Shown here in pieces: positions 41,644-48,870 of a stretch of 64,000 bases of DNA. A program made the position numbers and the translations under genes. The notes beneath the pieces are model-generated. The model searched no databases and was not told the origin of the DNA. It saw nothing but the letters and a program-made list of their open reading frames with translations. Within the stretch, counting starts at the first letter, position 1; each line of letters begins with the position of its first letter. The DNA comes from Saprospira grandis DSM 2844. Lineage in GTDB: Bacteria; Bacteroidota; Bacteroidia; Chitinophagales; Saprospiraceae. The DNA lies in contig NZ_JH719942.1 of the NCBI RefSeq assembly GCF_000275825.1, forward strand, positions 1,855,013 to 1,919,012. Direction: 5' to 3'.

Positions 41644-42555
41644 TTATTCGATAATTGCCCCTTCTTGGTCAATGCTTAGGATCCAGCTTTTGACTCTTTG
41701 TTTTTTGGCTTTGTAGCGGGCGAGGATAGCGCTTTGCGCTTCTTCTGCTTTTAGTGTATTATTGAAAAGGGCCGCAATTGTGGGACCTTGGCCACTATAA
41801 TGGCAGCTAAGGCCACCTTCTGAATGAACAATTTCCTGAACTTCTCTTAAAAAGCTGCCTTCTTCGGCCCAAGCTTGGGGCCAAAGGGCATCCTCTAGCA
41901 GTCTGAAATCGCTATAATTAAAGGCCCAACTCAAGGCAGAAAGGGCTTGCGAGCTAGATTTTCCTGTTTTGAGAGCAATTTCTTCTAGCTGAGCTTGATG
42001 GGCTTTAATTTTTGGGGCAAAAACCAAGAAATAAAGGCCTTTAGGCAGGGCCATACGGCGCCATTGGCAGGGAGATTCTTGGACGATGAGGTTCCAGCCG
42101 CCGTATAAACTAGCCACAAGGTCCTCGGCAGCACAGCCCGAAGCGAGGGCGGGGGCTATCAATTCTTTGGGCATAAGCGGACTTTTGAGCTGTTTATTGA
42201 GTCCATACAGGCAGGCGGCTACCAAGGCGGCCTCATTGCCAAGGCCCAAACCAAAGGGAATCTTTTTGCGAACTTCCAACTCAAAGCCCAAAGTCTCTGT
42301 TTCTACGCCATAATTGGGCAAAAGGGCCCAAAAAGCGAGGGCGGCTTTGCCCATAGCGGTTTCGGCTAGGTTTCGGCTGAGCTGTTTTTGGTCGCCAGTA
42401 ACTTCTAGAAGCTGCAAGCCTAGTTTTGGGCTAGGGCGGATAATCACTTCATCGGCTAAGCCTTCTAGGGCAACGGCCATACAGCCAGGGCCCCAAGATA
42501 ATTGGCTCAAACTTGCGGGCGCCTTAATTTTTACGCCCAATTGTGCTTTAGACAT
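41644..42555 (-). CDS. Homoserine kinase-like GHMP kinase
   Basis: 303 residues with the overall ThrB layout. It has VKIKAPASLSQLSWGPGC at the start, an ATP-loop region KKIPFGLGLGNEAALVAAC near residue 93, ASLYGGWNLI in the middle and CHYSGQGPTIAALF near the end. The canonical loop GLGSSAAS reads GLGNEAAL, so two conserved Ser residues are replaced. Normal enzymes phosphorylate homoserine in threonine synthesis. The altered loop leaves activity uncertain. No other thr gene is nearby. Divergent from the aminotransferase. Confidence 0.75.
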   Translation of the reverse strand: MSKAQLGVKIKAPASLSQLSWGPGCMAVALEGLADEVIIRPSPKLGLQLLEVTGDQKQLSRNLAETAMGKAALAFWALLPNYGVETETLGFELEVRKKIPFGLGLGNEAALVAACLYGLNKQLKSPLMPKELIAPALASGCAAEDLVASLYGGWNLIVQESPCQWRRMALPKGLYFLVFAPKIKAHQAQLEEIALKTGKSSSQALSALSWAFNYSDFRLLEDALWPQAWAEEGSFLREVQEIVHSEGGLSCHYSGQGPTIAALFNNTLKAEEAQSAILARYKAKKQRVKSWILSIDQEGAIIE

Positions 42556-42625
42556 CTATCTATTATATCTTAAATCTCAAAAAATAGGGAGGGGTTAGCT
42601 CCCTGAACAATGTACAAAGTTTTCC

Positions 42626-42633
42626 TAACTTTG
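42626..42633 (+). promoter_or_regulatory. TAACTTTG -7 element upstream of the aminotransferase
   Basis: Matches TAnnTTTG, 35 bp before the start codon of the class III aminotransferase. A clear -33 box was not found. Confidence 0.5.
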
Positions 42634-42667
42634 TAGACTTAGATTATCATACAAAAGTACAGCTTAT

Positions 42668-43885
42668 ATGCTATCTAGCAGACAATTATTTTTACAACAT
42701 TTGGCCCAAACCTCTGATGCTCCTTTGGCCTTAGAGATTGATCGGGCAGAGGGAATTTATATGTATGGGCCTACAGGCAAGTCTTATATTGACCTCATTT
42801 CAGGTATTTCAGTTTCTAATTTAGGGCATCGGCACCCCAAGGTAATGGCCGCAATTGCTGCACAATCAGAGCGCTATTTGCATACCTTGGTCTATGGGGA
42901 GTTTATTTTGAGTCCTCAGGTTCAATTGGCAAAGTACTTAGCGGATTTACTGCCCACTTCTTTGTCTAGCTGCTATTTTGTCAATTCTGGAACAGAAGCA
43001 ACAGAAGGGGCCATGAAACTGGCCAAGCGCTATACGGGCCGGGCCGAAATCATTGCCTGCGAAACCTCTTATCATGGGAGCAGCCAAGGGGCATTGAGTT
43101 TGATGAGCACCGACTTTTTTACGGCTCCTTTTCGCCCACTTTTACCCAATATCAATCATATTGCCTTTAATAGCTGGCCCGATTTGGACAAAATTACGGA
43201 AAAAACGGCTGCTGTGATCATTGAGCCCGTACGGGCAGAGAAAGGGGTGGAAAACCCCTTAGAAGGCTATTTAAAGGCCCTCAGAGCGCGTTGTACAGCC
43301 GTTGGCGCACTCTTAATATTTGATGAAATTCAGGTGGGCTGTGGCCGCACTGGTAGCTTCTTTGCCTTTGAGCAGTTTGATGTAGTGCCCGATATTCTCC
43401 TTTTGGCTAAAGGCTTTGGTGGCGGAATGCCGATAGGGGCCTTTATTGCTAGCCAAGAAATTATGCAAGTCCTTAGCCATAATCCCTTTTTGGGGCATAT
43501 TACTACTTTTGGAGGGCATCCACTTTGTTGTGCTGCTGCCTTGGCCAACTTAAAAGTGCTGAAGGAAGAGTATGAGGAGCTGATAGGTACGGTTAAGGAA
43601 AAAGAAGCTCTTTTCTTAAGCTTACTCAAGCATCCTAAGATTAAAACGGTCCGTTCTGCTGGCCTATTGATGGCCGTTCAGCTTTCTAGCTATGAACAAA
43701 CTAAGGCGGTTATTCTTAAGTGTATGGAAAAAGGCTTGATTTCAGACTGGTTCCTCTTTAATGATTCGGCTATCCGTATTGCGCCACCACTTATTATTAG
43801 TCCTCAACAAATTCATCAGGCAGTGGCTATTTTGCTAGAAGCTATTGATGAAGTAGACGGTCCAAGCTATGACAAGAACAACTAA
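42668..43885 (+). CDS. Class III (ornithine/acetylornithine-type) aminotransferase
   Basis: 405 residues, a PLP enzyme of fold type I. It has YFVNSGTEATEGAMKLAKRY (phosphate-binding), CETSYHGSSQGALS, IFDEIQVGCGRTGSFFAFEQ with the PLP Asp, and the Schiff-base Lys in ILLLAKGFGGGMPIGAFIAS. TTFGGHPLCCAAALA is also conserved. The substrate could be acetylornithine, ornithine, lysine or 4-aminobutyrate; sequence alone does not decide. The 3' end overlaps the CPBP gene by 17 nt, so the three genes to CdsA form an operon. Confidence 0.9.
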   Translation: MLSSRQLFLQHLAQTSDAPLALEIDRAEGIYMYGPTGKSYIDLISGISVSNLGHRHPKVMAAIAAQSERYLHTLVYGEFILSPQVQLAKYLADLLPTSLSSCYFVNSGTEATEGAMKLAKRYTGRAEIIACETSYHGSSQGALSLMSTDFFTAPFRPLLPNINHIAFNSWPDLDKITEKTAAVIIEPVRAEKGVENPLEGYLKALRARCTAVGALLIFDEIQVGCGRTGSFFAFEQFDVVPDILLLAKGFGGGMPIGAFIASQEIMQVLSHNPFLGHITTFGGHPLCCAAALANLKVLKEEYEELIGTVKEKEALFLSLLKHPKIKTVRSAGLLMAVQLSSYEQTKAVILKCMEKGLISDWFLFNDSAIRIAPPLIISPQQIHQAVAILLEAIDEVDGPSYDKNN

Positions 43886-44771
43886 AACAGCTACCCAAGG
43901 CTTTTTATACCTGCTGCCTATTTGGGCAATTGGGATGATTCTGGGCCAGCTAGGCCTTCAGCTTATTGCTTCGGCCTATGGGGTTAGCAATTTAATGGAG
44001 CTGGTCTCCAATTTGGCTACTACAGACCCTACTCCCAATGAACTTGCAGGCCTAAAATGGGGGAGCCTGTTCAGCCATTTCTGTGGCTATACTTTGGTGG
44101 CCCTAGGCTTTAGCCTAATTTGGAAGCCCAAAAGAGCCATGGATTTTTTGCTGCTCAATCGCTCTGCTAAGTTCTGGACCTATTTGCTTTTGCCGCTTTT
44201 AGCGCTTTGCCTTTATCCAATTGCCATGCAGCTCTATGCGCTCAATCAGATGATGACTCCAGAAAGCTGGATCGCTAAAGAGACCATTGCCTTGCAAGAA
44301 AAGTTGATGAGCATGAATAGCCCGATGGAACTATTGACTAACTTTTTGTTGGTGGGCTTGGCCGCTGGGCTAGGAGAGGAGCTGCTCTTTAGAGGCATTC
44401 TGCAACGTCTACTCTCTCAACTTACTAAGAATTTGGACCTAGGAATTTGGATCGCTGCCTTGCTGTTTAGCCTGATTCATTTTCAGCCCGAAGGCTTTAT
44501 TCCTCGCTTTTTATTGGGGGCACTTTTAGGCTATAGTTTGCGCTGGACAGGCAGTCTTTGGACGCCTATTTTGCTGCATATCGCCTTTAATTCTTCTCAA
44601 TTATTGCTCTATTACTACTTTGCAGACCAAATGTCTGAGCAAACAGGCTTAGAGCTGCCCATTTATTTAGGCATTTTGGCTTATCCTTTGGCTTTTGCCA
44701 TCTGTTTTTTACTCTATAAAGGACATAAAAAACAAGGGGATATTCAGGCCGATGATTATTTACCCTCCTAA
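43869..44771 (+). CDS. CPBP-family intramembrane metalloprotease
   Basis: 300 residues with about seven membrane helices. The CPBP/Rce1-like motifs are all present: GEELLFRGILQRLL (EExxxR), FSLIHFQPEGF (FxxxH) and LHIAFNSSQ (HxxxN/B). Such proteases include prenyl-protein endopeptidases and bacteriocin-immunity proteins; the substrate here is unknown. Overlaps the aminotransferase gene and precedes cdsA by 10 bp. Confidence 0.9.
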   Translation: MTRTTKTATQGFLYLLPIWAIGMILGQLGLQLIASAYGVSNLMELVSNLATTDPTPNELAGLKWGSLFSHFCGYTLVALGFSLIWKPKRAMDFLLLNRSAKFWTYLLLPLLALCLYPIAMQLYALNQMMTPESWIAKETIALQEKLMSMNSPMELLTNFLLVGLAAGLGEELLFRGILQRLLSQLTKNLDLGIWIAALLFSLIHFQPEGFIPRFLLGALLGYSLRWTGSLWTPILLHIAFNSSQLLLYYYFADQMSEQTGLELPIYLGILAYPLAFAICFLLYKGHKKQGDIQADDYLPS

Positions 44772-44781
44772 TTTATTGCTT

Positions 44782-45642
44782 ATGAGTTTGCGCTTGCGCA
44801 CCACTACAGCCCTAGTCTTTGGGGTAGTTATGATTGTCGGCACGCTAGCCCATCCCGTTTCGGCAGCTTTGCTCTACCTTTTAGTGGGCTTTTTATGTAT
44901 CCGAGAGCTGGGCCAATTGCTCCTACAGCAAGATAGTCCGCAAAAAATCTATAATCAATTGCGGCGAGCACTCTTTATGTTGCTCTCTATTTTGCCCACT
45001 TTGCTCCTTATCGATGGCTATTTATCCCCTTTTCCTTTGGTCCTAAACGGGCTAGGACATTGGTTTTTGCCCCTCTATTCGCTTCCTTTTCTCCTAGAAT
45101 TGGCGGCGTCTAGCAAAAATCCTTTCCAAAATATTGCCTACAGCTACCTTGGCCTTTTCTATATTGGGCTGCCCACTTTCTTGCTTTGCTTTCTGTCTTT
45201 GCAAGATCCCTCGGGCCGCTTTCTCATTATGGCGATTATGTTGCTGGTTTGGGCCAATGATGTTTTTGCTTATTTCACTGGCCGTAAACTCGGAAAACGT
45301 AGAATTTCACCCATTTTATCTCCCAATAAAACGCTTGAGGGCCTTATTGGGGGATTTACCGCGGCTTTGCTTTGGGGATTTGCTTCTTATTTTGTCTGGA
45401 GCATCCTCGATTTTTCATTGACTACTTGGCTCATTTTAGCCGCAGAGGCCTCTATTTTTGCCTTTTGGGGCGACCTTATTGCCTCTATGCTCAAACGCTC
45501 ACTCAATATTAAGGATACAGGAACAACTTTGCCTGGGCATGGTGGACTAATCGATCGCTTTGATGCTTTCCTTTTTGTCTTTCCTCTGATTACTTTTACG
45601 ATTATTTTTATCCTGAAAATTGCTAGATTTATTCCTTTTTAA
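44782..45642 (+). CDS. cdsA: Phosphatidate cytidylyltransferase
   Basis: 286 residues from the ATG at 44782 (an overlapping earlier ATG at 44695 would add a non-conserved leader). A polytopic membrane protein with the family signature in the C-terminal part: SPILSPNKTLEGLIGGF, AFWGDLIASMLKRSLNIKD and LPGHGGLIDRFDAFLF. It forms CDP-diacylglycerol from phosphatidic acid and CTP at the inner membrane, the entry to phospholipid synthesis. Last gene of the three-gene operon. Confidence 0.95.
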   Translation: MSLRLRTTTALVFGVVMIVGTLAHPVSAALLYLLVGFLCIRELGQLLLQQDSPQKIYNQLRRALFMLLSILPTLLLIDGYLSPFPLVLNGLGHWFLPLYSLPFLLELAASSKNPFQNIAYSYLGLFYIGLPTFLLCFLSLQDPSGRFLIMAIMLLVWANDVFAYFTGRKLGKRRISPILSPNKTLEGLIGGFTAALLWGFASYFVWSILDFSLTTWLILAAEASIFAFWGDLIASMLKRSLNIKDTGTTLPGHGGLIDRFDAFLFVFPLITFTIIFILKIARFIPF

Positions 45643-45650
45643 GTGAATTT

Positions 45651-45856
45651 GGGGCCTCCTGCCTACGGCAGGCGGTTACTCCCTTCGGTCGTCGAACTGC
45701 GGTCTAAAGACCTTGTTGTCGTTTCGAGGCTCGCTGTTGTTTTGGGGCCTCCTGCCTACGGCAGGCGCTACGTTTCGGGGCTCGCTCTTCGCTCGGCCCT
45801 TTGGCCGCAAAGCGGCCTCGGTCTGGCCTTCGGCCACCCCTACACATCGCTAGGCC
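45651..45856 (-). repeat. GC-rich interspersed repeat, nested compound copy 18
   Basis: A truncated type A start (GGGGCCTCCTGCCTACGGCAGGC) with the GGTTACTCCC submodule breaks off at GCTCGCTGTT and is followed by a second full type A copy starting with the same GGGGCCTCCTGCC. This looks like one copy inserted in another. Confidence 0.8.
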
Positions 45857-45921
45857 GCTCAACATTTGGGGTTGCTTTGGGCTTTTCGCTCCGGCCTTTT
45901 CACTTTTTTAGCTGTTATGAT

Positions 45922-46551
45922 ATGTCAATAATACCAAGAGAAACTGCAGAACAATTGGCCCAACTCATTAGAGCATGGAATGCCAAAGGCTTTTCGCCGG
46001 CAACTAGTACAAATTACTCTTTTAGAGTAGGGGCAGATCGCCTCGCTATTTCTAAGTCTGGCCGAGATAAAAGCCAGTTCTCGGCCCAAGATTTTATGCT
46101 TGTAGACCTTAAGGGCAGAGCACTGCCCCCCTTTGAAAAGGAACGTTCTTCGGCGGAAACCCTACTCCATACGGTCCTTTATGAAGAGAATAAAACCATA
46201 AATGTAGTGCTGCATACGCACTCTATTTATGGCACCCTCCTCTCTGATTATTACTTAAAAGAGGAGTGTTTGCAGCTTAGTCAGTACGAATTGCTCAAAG
46301 CTTTACCTCAATTTGATAGCCATGATGCAGATTTTGAGCTGCCCATTTTTCCCAATACACAGGACATAGAGCAACTTTCTGAAGATTTTAGACAGCTCTA
46401 TTTGGCCCAACCCACTACTATTGCTTATTTGATTGCAGGACATGGACTCTATACTTGGGGCAAAAGTATAGCCGAAGCCAAACGGCATTTGGAAGCTTTA
46501 GAGTTTTTATTGGAAGTTCAGTACAAAAAAATGCTTTTGGCTCCACGCTAA
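45922..46551 (+). CDS. mtnB: Methylthioribulose-1-phosphate dehydratase-like (MtnB)
   Basis: 209 residues from the ATG at 45922; the frame to its left is repeat. A class II aldolase fold with SPATSTNYSFRVG, ISKSGRDKSQFSAQDFM, the zinc His pair in VVLHTHSIYGTLLSD and the third His in IAGHGLYTWG. MtnB dehydrates methylthioribulose 1-phosphate in the methionine salvage pathway. Other salvage genes are not in view. Immediately downstream lie two parS-like sites. Confidence 0.88.
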   Translation: MSIIPRETAEQLAQLIRAWNAKGFSPATSTNYSFRVGADRLAISKSGRDKSQFSAQDFMLVDLKGRALPPFEKERSSAETLLHTVLYEENKTINVVLHTHSIYGTLLSDYYLKEECLQLSQYELLKALPQFDSHDADFELPIFPNTQDIEQLSEDFRQLYLAQPTTIAYLIAGHGLYTWGKSIAEAKRHLEALEFLLEVQYKKMLLAPR

Positions 46552-46567
46552 TGTTCCACGTGGAACA
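46552..46567. promoter_or_regulatory. parS: parS-like site
   Basis: Perfect TGTTCCACGTGGAACA, beginning right after the mtnB stop codon. Confidence 0.85.
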
Positions 46568-46609
46568 ATTGGTTTTTCCATTTCCACAAACTGAGGAGTT
46601 GTTTTTCAT

Positions 46610-46625
46610 TGTTCCACGTGGAACA
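46610..46625. promoter_or_regulatory. parS: parS-like site
   Basis: Perfect TGTTCCACGTGGAACA, 58 bp from the previous site. A half-site TGTTCCACA follows at about 46632. Confidence 0.85.
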
Positions 46626-46721
46626 ATTTGCTGTTCCACAGTTTTTTGTTCTTTTTACAAAAGGAAGGAGAATTTAAAAACTGCTTTTTGGGGTCCAAAA
46701 GAGTCGAAAAACTACTTTTTT

Positions 46722-46791
46722 CTAAGCGCTGAGAATTTAATGCGCCTTATACTTAGGTCAGTAAGTTTTTTCTGTGCGATTCTCAGCGCTT
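46722..46791. repeat. 24-nt direct repeat copy 2 with an inverted partner
   Basis: The right arm (46768-46791) repeats the 41355-41378 sequence TTTTCTGTGCGATTCTCAGC plus GCTT. The left arm at 46722-46735 (AAGCGCTGAGAAT) is its inverse, so this copy can form a long stem around 30-35 nt. Confidence 0.65.
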
Positions 46792-46837
46792 AAGAAAATG
46801 ACTTTTTTTTAGCCTTTTTTTGCTAAAAAGGGAGAAT

Positions 46838-46845
46838 TAAATTTG
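46838..46845 (+). promoter_or_regulatory. Promoter of the cysteine leader transcript (TAAATTTG)
   Basis: TAAATTTG matches TAnnTTTG. TTTTTG ending at 46822 could be the -33 box with about 15-18 nt spacing. Transcription would start near 46850, about 28 bp before leader ORF 1. Confidence 0.55.
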
Positions 46846-46877
46846 GAAAGCCCAAAATTTATCCTGAATTTTAGAGT

Positions 46878-46964
46878 ATGATAAAAACAGAAAATAGATT
46901 TAAGACTACTTCATGCTGCTGTTGTTGCCGCCCCTGTTTTGCTTTCCAAGCATCTCAGAGCTAA
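46878..46964 (+). CDS. Poly-cysteine leader peptide 1
   Basis: 28 codons: MIKTENRFKTTS, then five consecutive Cys codons (TGC TGC TGT TGT TGC), Arg-Pro, a sixth Cys and FAFQASQS. Six Cys in 28 residues is improbable by chance in an otherwise noncoding stretch. It lies behind a promoter-like element and before an intrinsic terminator (47008-47051), and is followed by a second similar unit and then cysteine-biosynthesis genes. The role inferred is ribosome stalling when Cys-tRNA is scarce, which would favour antitermination. Polycysteine leader ORFs with such a role are known in mycobacteria. Confidence 0.7.
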   Translation: MIKTENRFKTTSCCCCCRPCFAFQASQS

Positions 46965-47007
46965 AGCTATGTATCAATGAAGAGTTAAATCTGATGTTTT
47001 ACATAAC

Positions 47008-47053
47008 CAAAGCCTTTTTGAGATGTTCTCTCAAAAAAGGCTTTTTCTTTTTT
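47008..47053 (+). terminator. Attenuator terminator 1
   Basis: AAGCCTTTTTGAGA pairs with TCTCAAAAAAGGCTT around GTTC-like loop bases, followed by TTTCTTTTTT. It starts 44 nt after leader 1 stops. Confidence 0.8.
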
Positions 47054-47068
47054 CTAGAATCTAATCTT

Positions 47069-47158
47069 ATGCAGATCATTTCCTTATTTGCTTGCTGTTG
47101 TTGTTGTCATTCTCTTTTGCTTGGGCAAAAAGAGGGGAGAGGCAATGCCAGTAAATGA
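47069..47158 (+). CDS. Poly-cysteine leader peptide 2
   Basis: 29 codons: MQIISLFA, five consecutive Cys codons (TGC TGT TGT TGT TGT), then HSLLLGQKEGRGNASK. It begins 16 nt after the T tract of terminator 1 and is followed by terminator 2 at 47192. The poly-Cys run resembles that of leader 1, though the flanking residues differ, so the pair may be an old duplication or convergent. The role inferred is a second cysteine-sensing attenuator in series. Confidence 0.7.
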   Translation: MQIISLFACCCCCHSLLLGQKEGRGNASK

Positions 47159-47189
47159 TCTTTATTTTGGTCTACTTACTATAATTGCT

Positions 47190-47232
47190 CGGCTCAACTT
47201 CTTTTGTCTAAAAGGAGTTGAGCTTTTTTTTT
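47190..47232 (+). terminator. Attenuator terminator 2
   Basis: GCTCAACT-TCTTTT and AAAAGG-AGTTGAGC form a long stem-loop, followed by nine T. It lies 33 nt after leader 2 and 190 nt before the cysM-like start, with a GC-rich repeat between. Confidence 0.85.
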
Positions 47233-47240
47233 GGTCCAGA

Positions 47241-47387
47241 AGGGCCGAAGGCCCTTGGCTGAGGGATGGACAGCAGTGGCCCGCAGGGCCAGACCGAGTA
47301 AAATGAGCGCAGCGAAATTTTGCGAAGGGCCGAGCAGACCTGCGAGCTGCGACACAGCCCGACCCGCCCGCAGGGCGGGGCAGCCCC
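47241..47387 (+). repeat. GC-rich interspersed repeat, type B, copy 19
   Basis: GGCTGAGGGATGGACAGC to GGGGCAGCCCC with cassette AAAAT-gagcgcagcg-AAATTTTG. It sits inside the leader between attenuator 2 and the cysM-like gene. Confidence 0.88.
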
Positions 47388-47423
47388 AAAAGAATCAAAA
47401 AATAAAAAACATACTCCTCCAAT

Positions 47424-48365
47424 ATGCCAGCAACCATTAAAAAATATCAAGAAGCCTTAGCGGCGGTAGGTCGTTTAGTGGGGCAAACGCCCTTAGTAGA
47501 GCTCAAAAGTCTGAGCCCTTCTCCCAATATTCATATTTATGCCAAGCTAGAGTGGCATCAGTTGGGGGGCAGCGTGAAGACGCGGGCCGCCTACAACATC
47601 ATAAAAACCGCCATAGAGCGGGGAGAATTGGGCCAAGGTAAGCATCTTTTGGATGCCAGTAGTGGCAATACGGCCATTGCTTATGCGCATATAGCGGCGG
47701 CTTTGGGCATTCCCCTAACCATTATTTTGCCTGAAAATGCCTCGGTAGAGCGCAAGCGAATCTTGAGAGCATTAGGGACAAACCTCATTTTTAGTTCTCC
47801 ATTTGGGGGCACTGATGAGGCCCAAGAAAAGGCCAAAGCGCTTGCTTTAGCCGAGCCAGAGAAATACTATTATGCCGACCAATATAGTAATCCGGCCAAT
47901 TGGCAGGCGCATTATTATGGAACCAGTGAGGAAATCTGGGCGCAAACGGCGGCTAAAATTACCCATTTTGTTACCGCTTTAGGGACCACGGGCAGTTTTG
48001 TGGGCAACGCCAGAGGACTAAAAGAGAAAAATCCTGCGATACAGTTGGCCAGTTTGCAGCCAGATGGCGCACTACATGGTTTGGAAGGCTGGAAACATCT
48101 GCCTACGGCCCATATTCCGCCTATTTATGATAATAGTTTGGCGCATCATGAGCTGCCAATAGATAGTTTTCAGGCCTATGATATGCTCAGAAGGCTGGCC
48201 AAAGAAGAAGGGCTGTTGGTGAGTCCTTCGGCTGCGGCCAATGTTTTGGGCGCCTATTTATGGGCCCAAGAACTTCCGCCTGAGCAAGAGGCCCATATTG
48301 TGACCCTTTTGCCTGATAGTGCAGACAAGTACGGGGAGGTCATTGAACAAATTTTTCCATATTAA
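47424..48365 (+). CDS. cysM: CysM-like cysteine synthase
   Basis: 313 residues, a fold type II PLP enzyme. The PLP Lys lies in HQLGGSVKTRAAYNII, where K53 is preceded by GGSV. The substrate Asn-loop reads LDASSGNTAIAYAHIAA, and the phosphate loop is ALGTTGSFVGNA. The best match in context is the O-phosphoserine-dependent CysM of actinobacteria, which accepts a CysO thiocarboxylate, because the next genes encode JAMM peptidase and CysO-like carrier. Whether O-acetyl- or O-phosphoserine is used here is not decided by the motifs. First structural gene after two attenuators. Confidence 0.85.
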   Translation: MPATIKKYQEALAAVGRLVGQTPLVELKSLSPSPNIHIYAKLEWHQLGGSVKTRAAYNIIKTAIERGELGQGKHLLDASSGNTAIAYAHIAAALGIPLTIILPENASVERKRILRALGTNLIFSSPFGGTDEAQEKAKALALAEPEKYYYADQYSNPANWQAHYYGTSEEIWAQTAAKITHFVTALGTTGSFVGNARGLKEKNPAIQLASLQPDGALHGLEGWKHLPTAHIPPIYDNSLAHHELPIDSFQAYDMLRRLAKEEGLLVSPSAAANVLGAYLWAQELPPEQEAHIVTLLPDSADKYGEVIEQIFPY

Positions 48366-48376
48366 AATCGCTTATT

Positions 48377-48844
48377 ATGTCTTATCAATTGAGTTTAGCC
48401 CCTGAGGCCGAGCAGTATATATTGCAACAATTAGAAGCCGATTTTCCGAATGAAGGCTGTGGATTCTTTTATGGAACAGAGGAAAATGAGGGGCAATTGC
48501 GGCATGTACTACTCGCCGAGGCCGTTATTAACAGCAAAGAAGGGGACCAAAGACGGCGTTTTGAAATCTCGCCTTTAGATTATATGAAAGCGGAAAGAAA
48601 GGCCTTGGAATTGGGATTAAACCTCTTGGGGATCTATCACTCCCATCCCAATCATCCAGCAATTCCCTCTATACATGATTTAAAGCAGGCGGTGCCTTAT
48701 TTCTCCTACATCATTTTATCGGTACAAGAAGGGCGGGCTGCAGAGCTTACTTCCTGGCGATTGAATGAAGAGCGAAGAGAATTTGAGGCAGAAGAAGTAA
48801 AACGAAACAACTTAGAAGCCCTAGCTAAAAGAGAACTCATTTAA
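48377..48844 (+). CDS. Mec+-like JAMM metallopeptidase
   Basis: 155 residues. The JAMM zinc motif is complete: Glu in FPNEGCGFFYG, then GIYHSHPNHPAIPSIHDL with HxH, Ser and Asp. The family includes actinobacterial Mec+, which releases cysteine from the CysO-Cys adduct, and QbsD-type enzymes that trim sulfur-carrier C-termini. Both roles fit here, since the carrier encoded next ends in GG plus three residues. It follows cysM by 11 bp. Confidence 0.92.
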   Translation: MSYQLSLAPEAEQYILQQLEADFPNEGCGFFYGTEENEGQLRHVLLAEAVINSKEGDQRRRFEISPLDYMKAERKALELGLNLLGIYHSHPNHPAIPSIHDLKQAVPYFSYIILSVQEGRAAELTSWRLNEERREFEAEEVKRNNLEALAKRELI

Positions 48845-48870
48845 TTATTCAATCATCTAACCAAAATATT

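Noticed and set aside
46913-47158. 81-residue frame as a protein-coding gene
   Set aside because: It spans terminator 1 and merges two unrelated segments. Its last 29 codons are the poly-Cys leader 2, while leader 1 is in a different frame, so the leader interpretation fits better.
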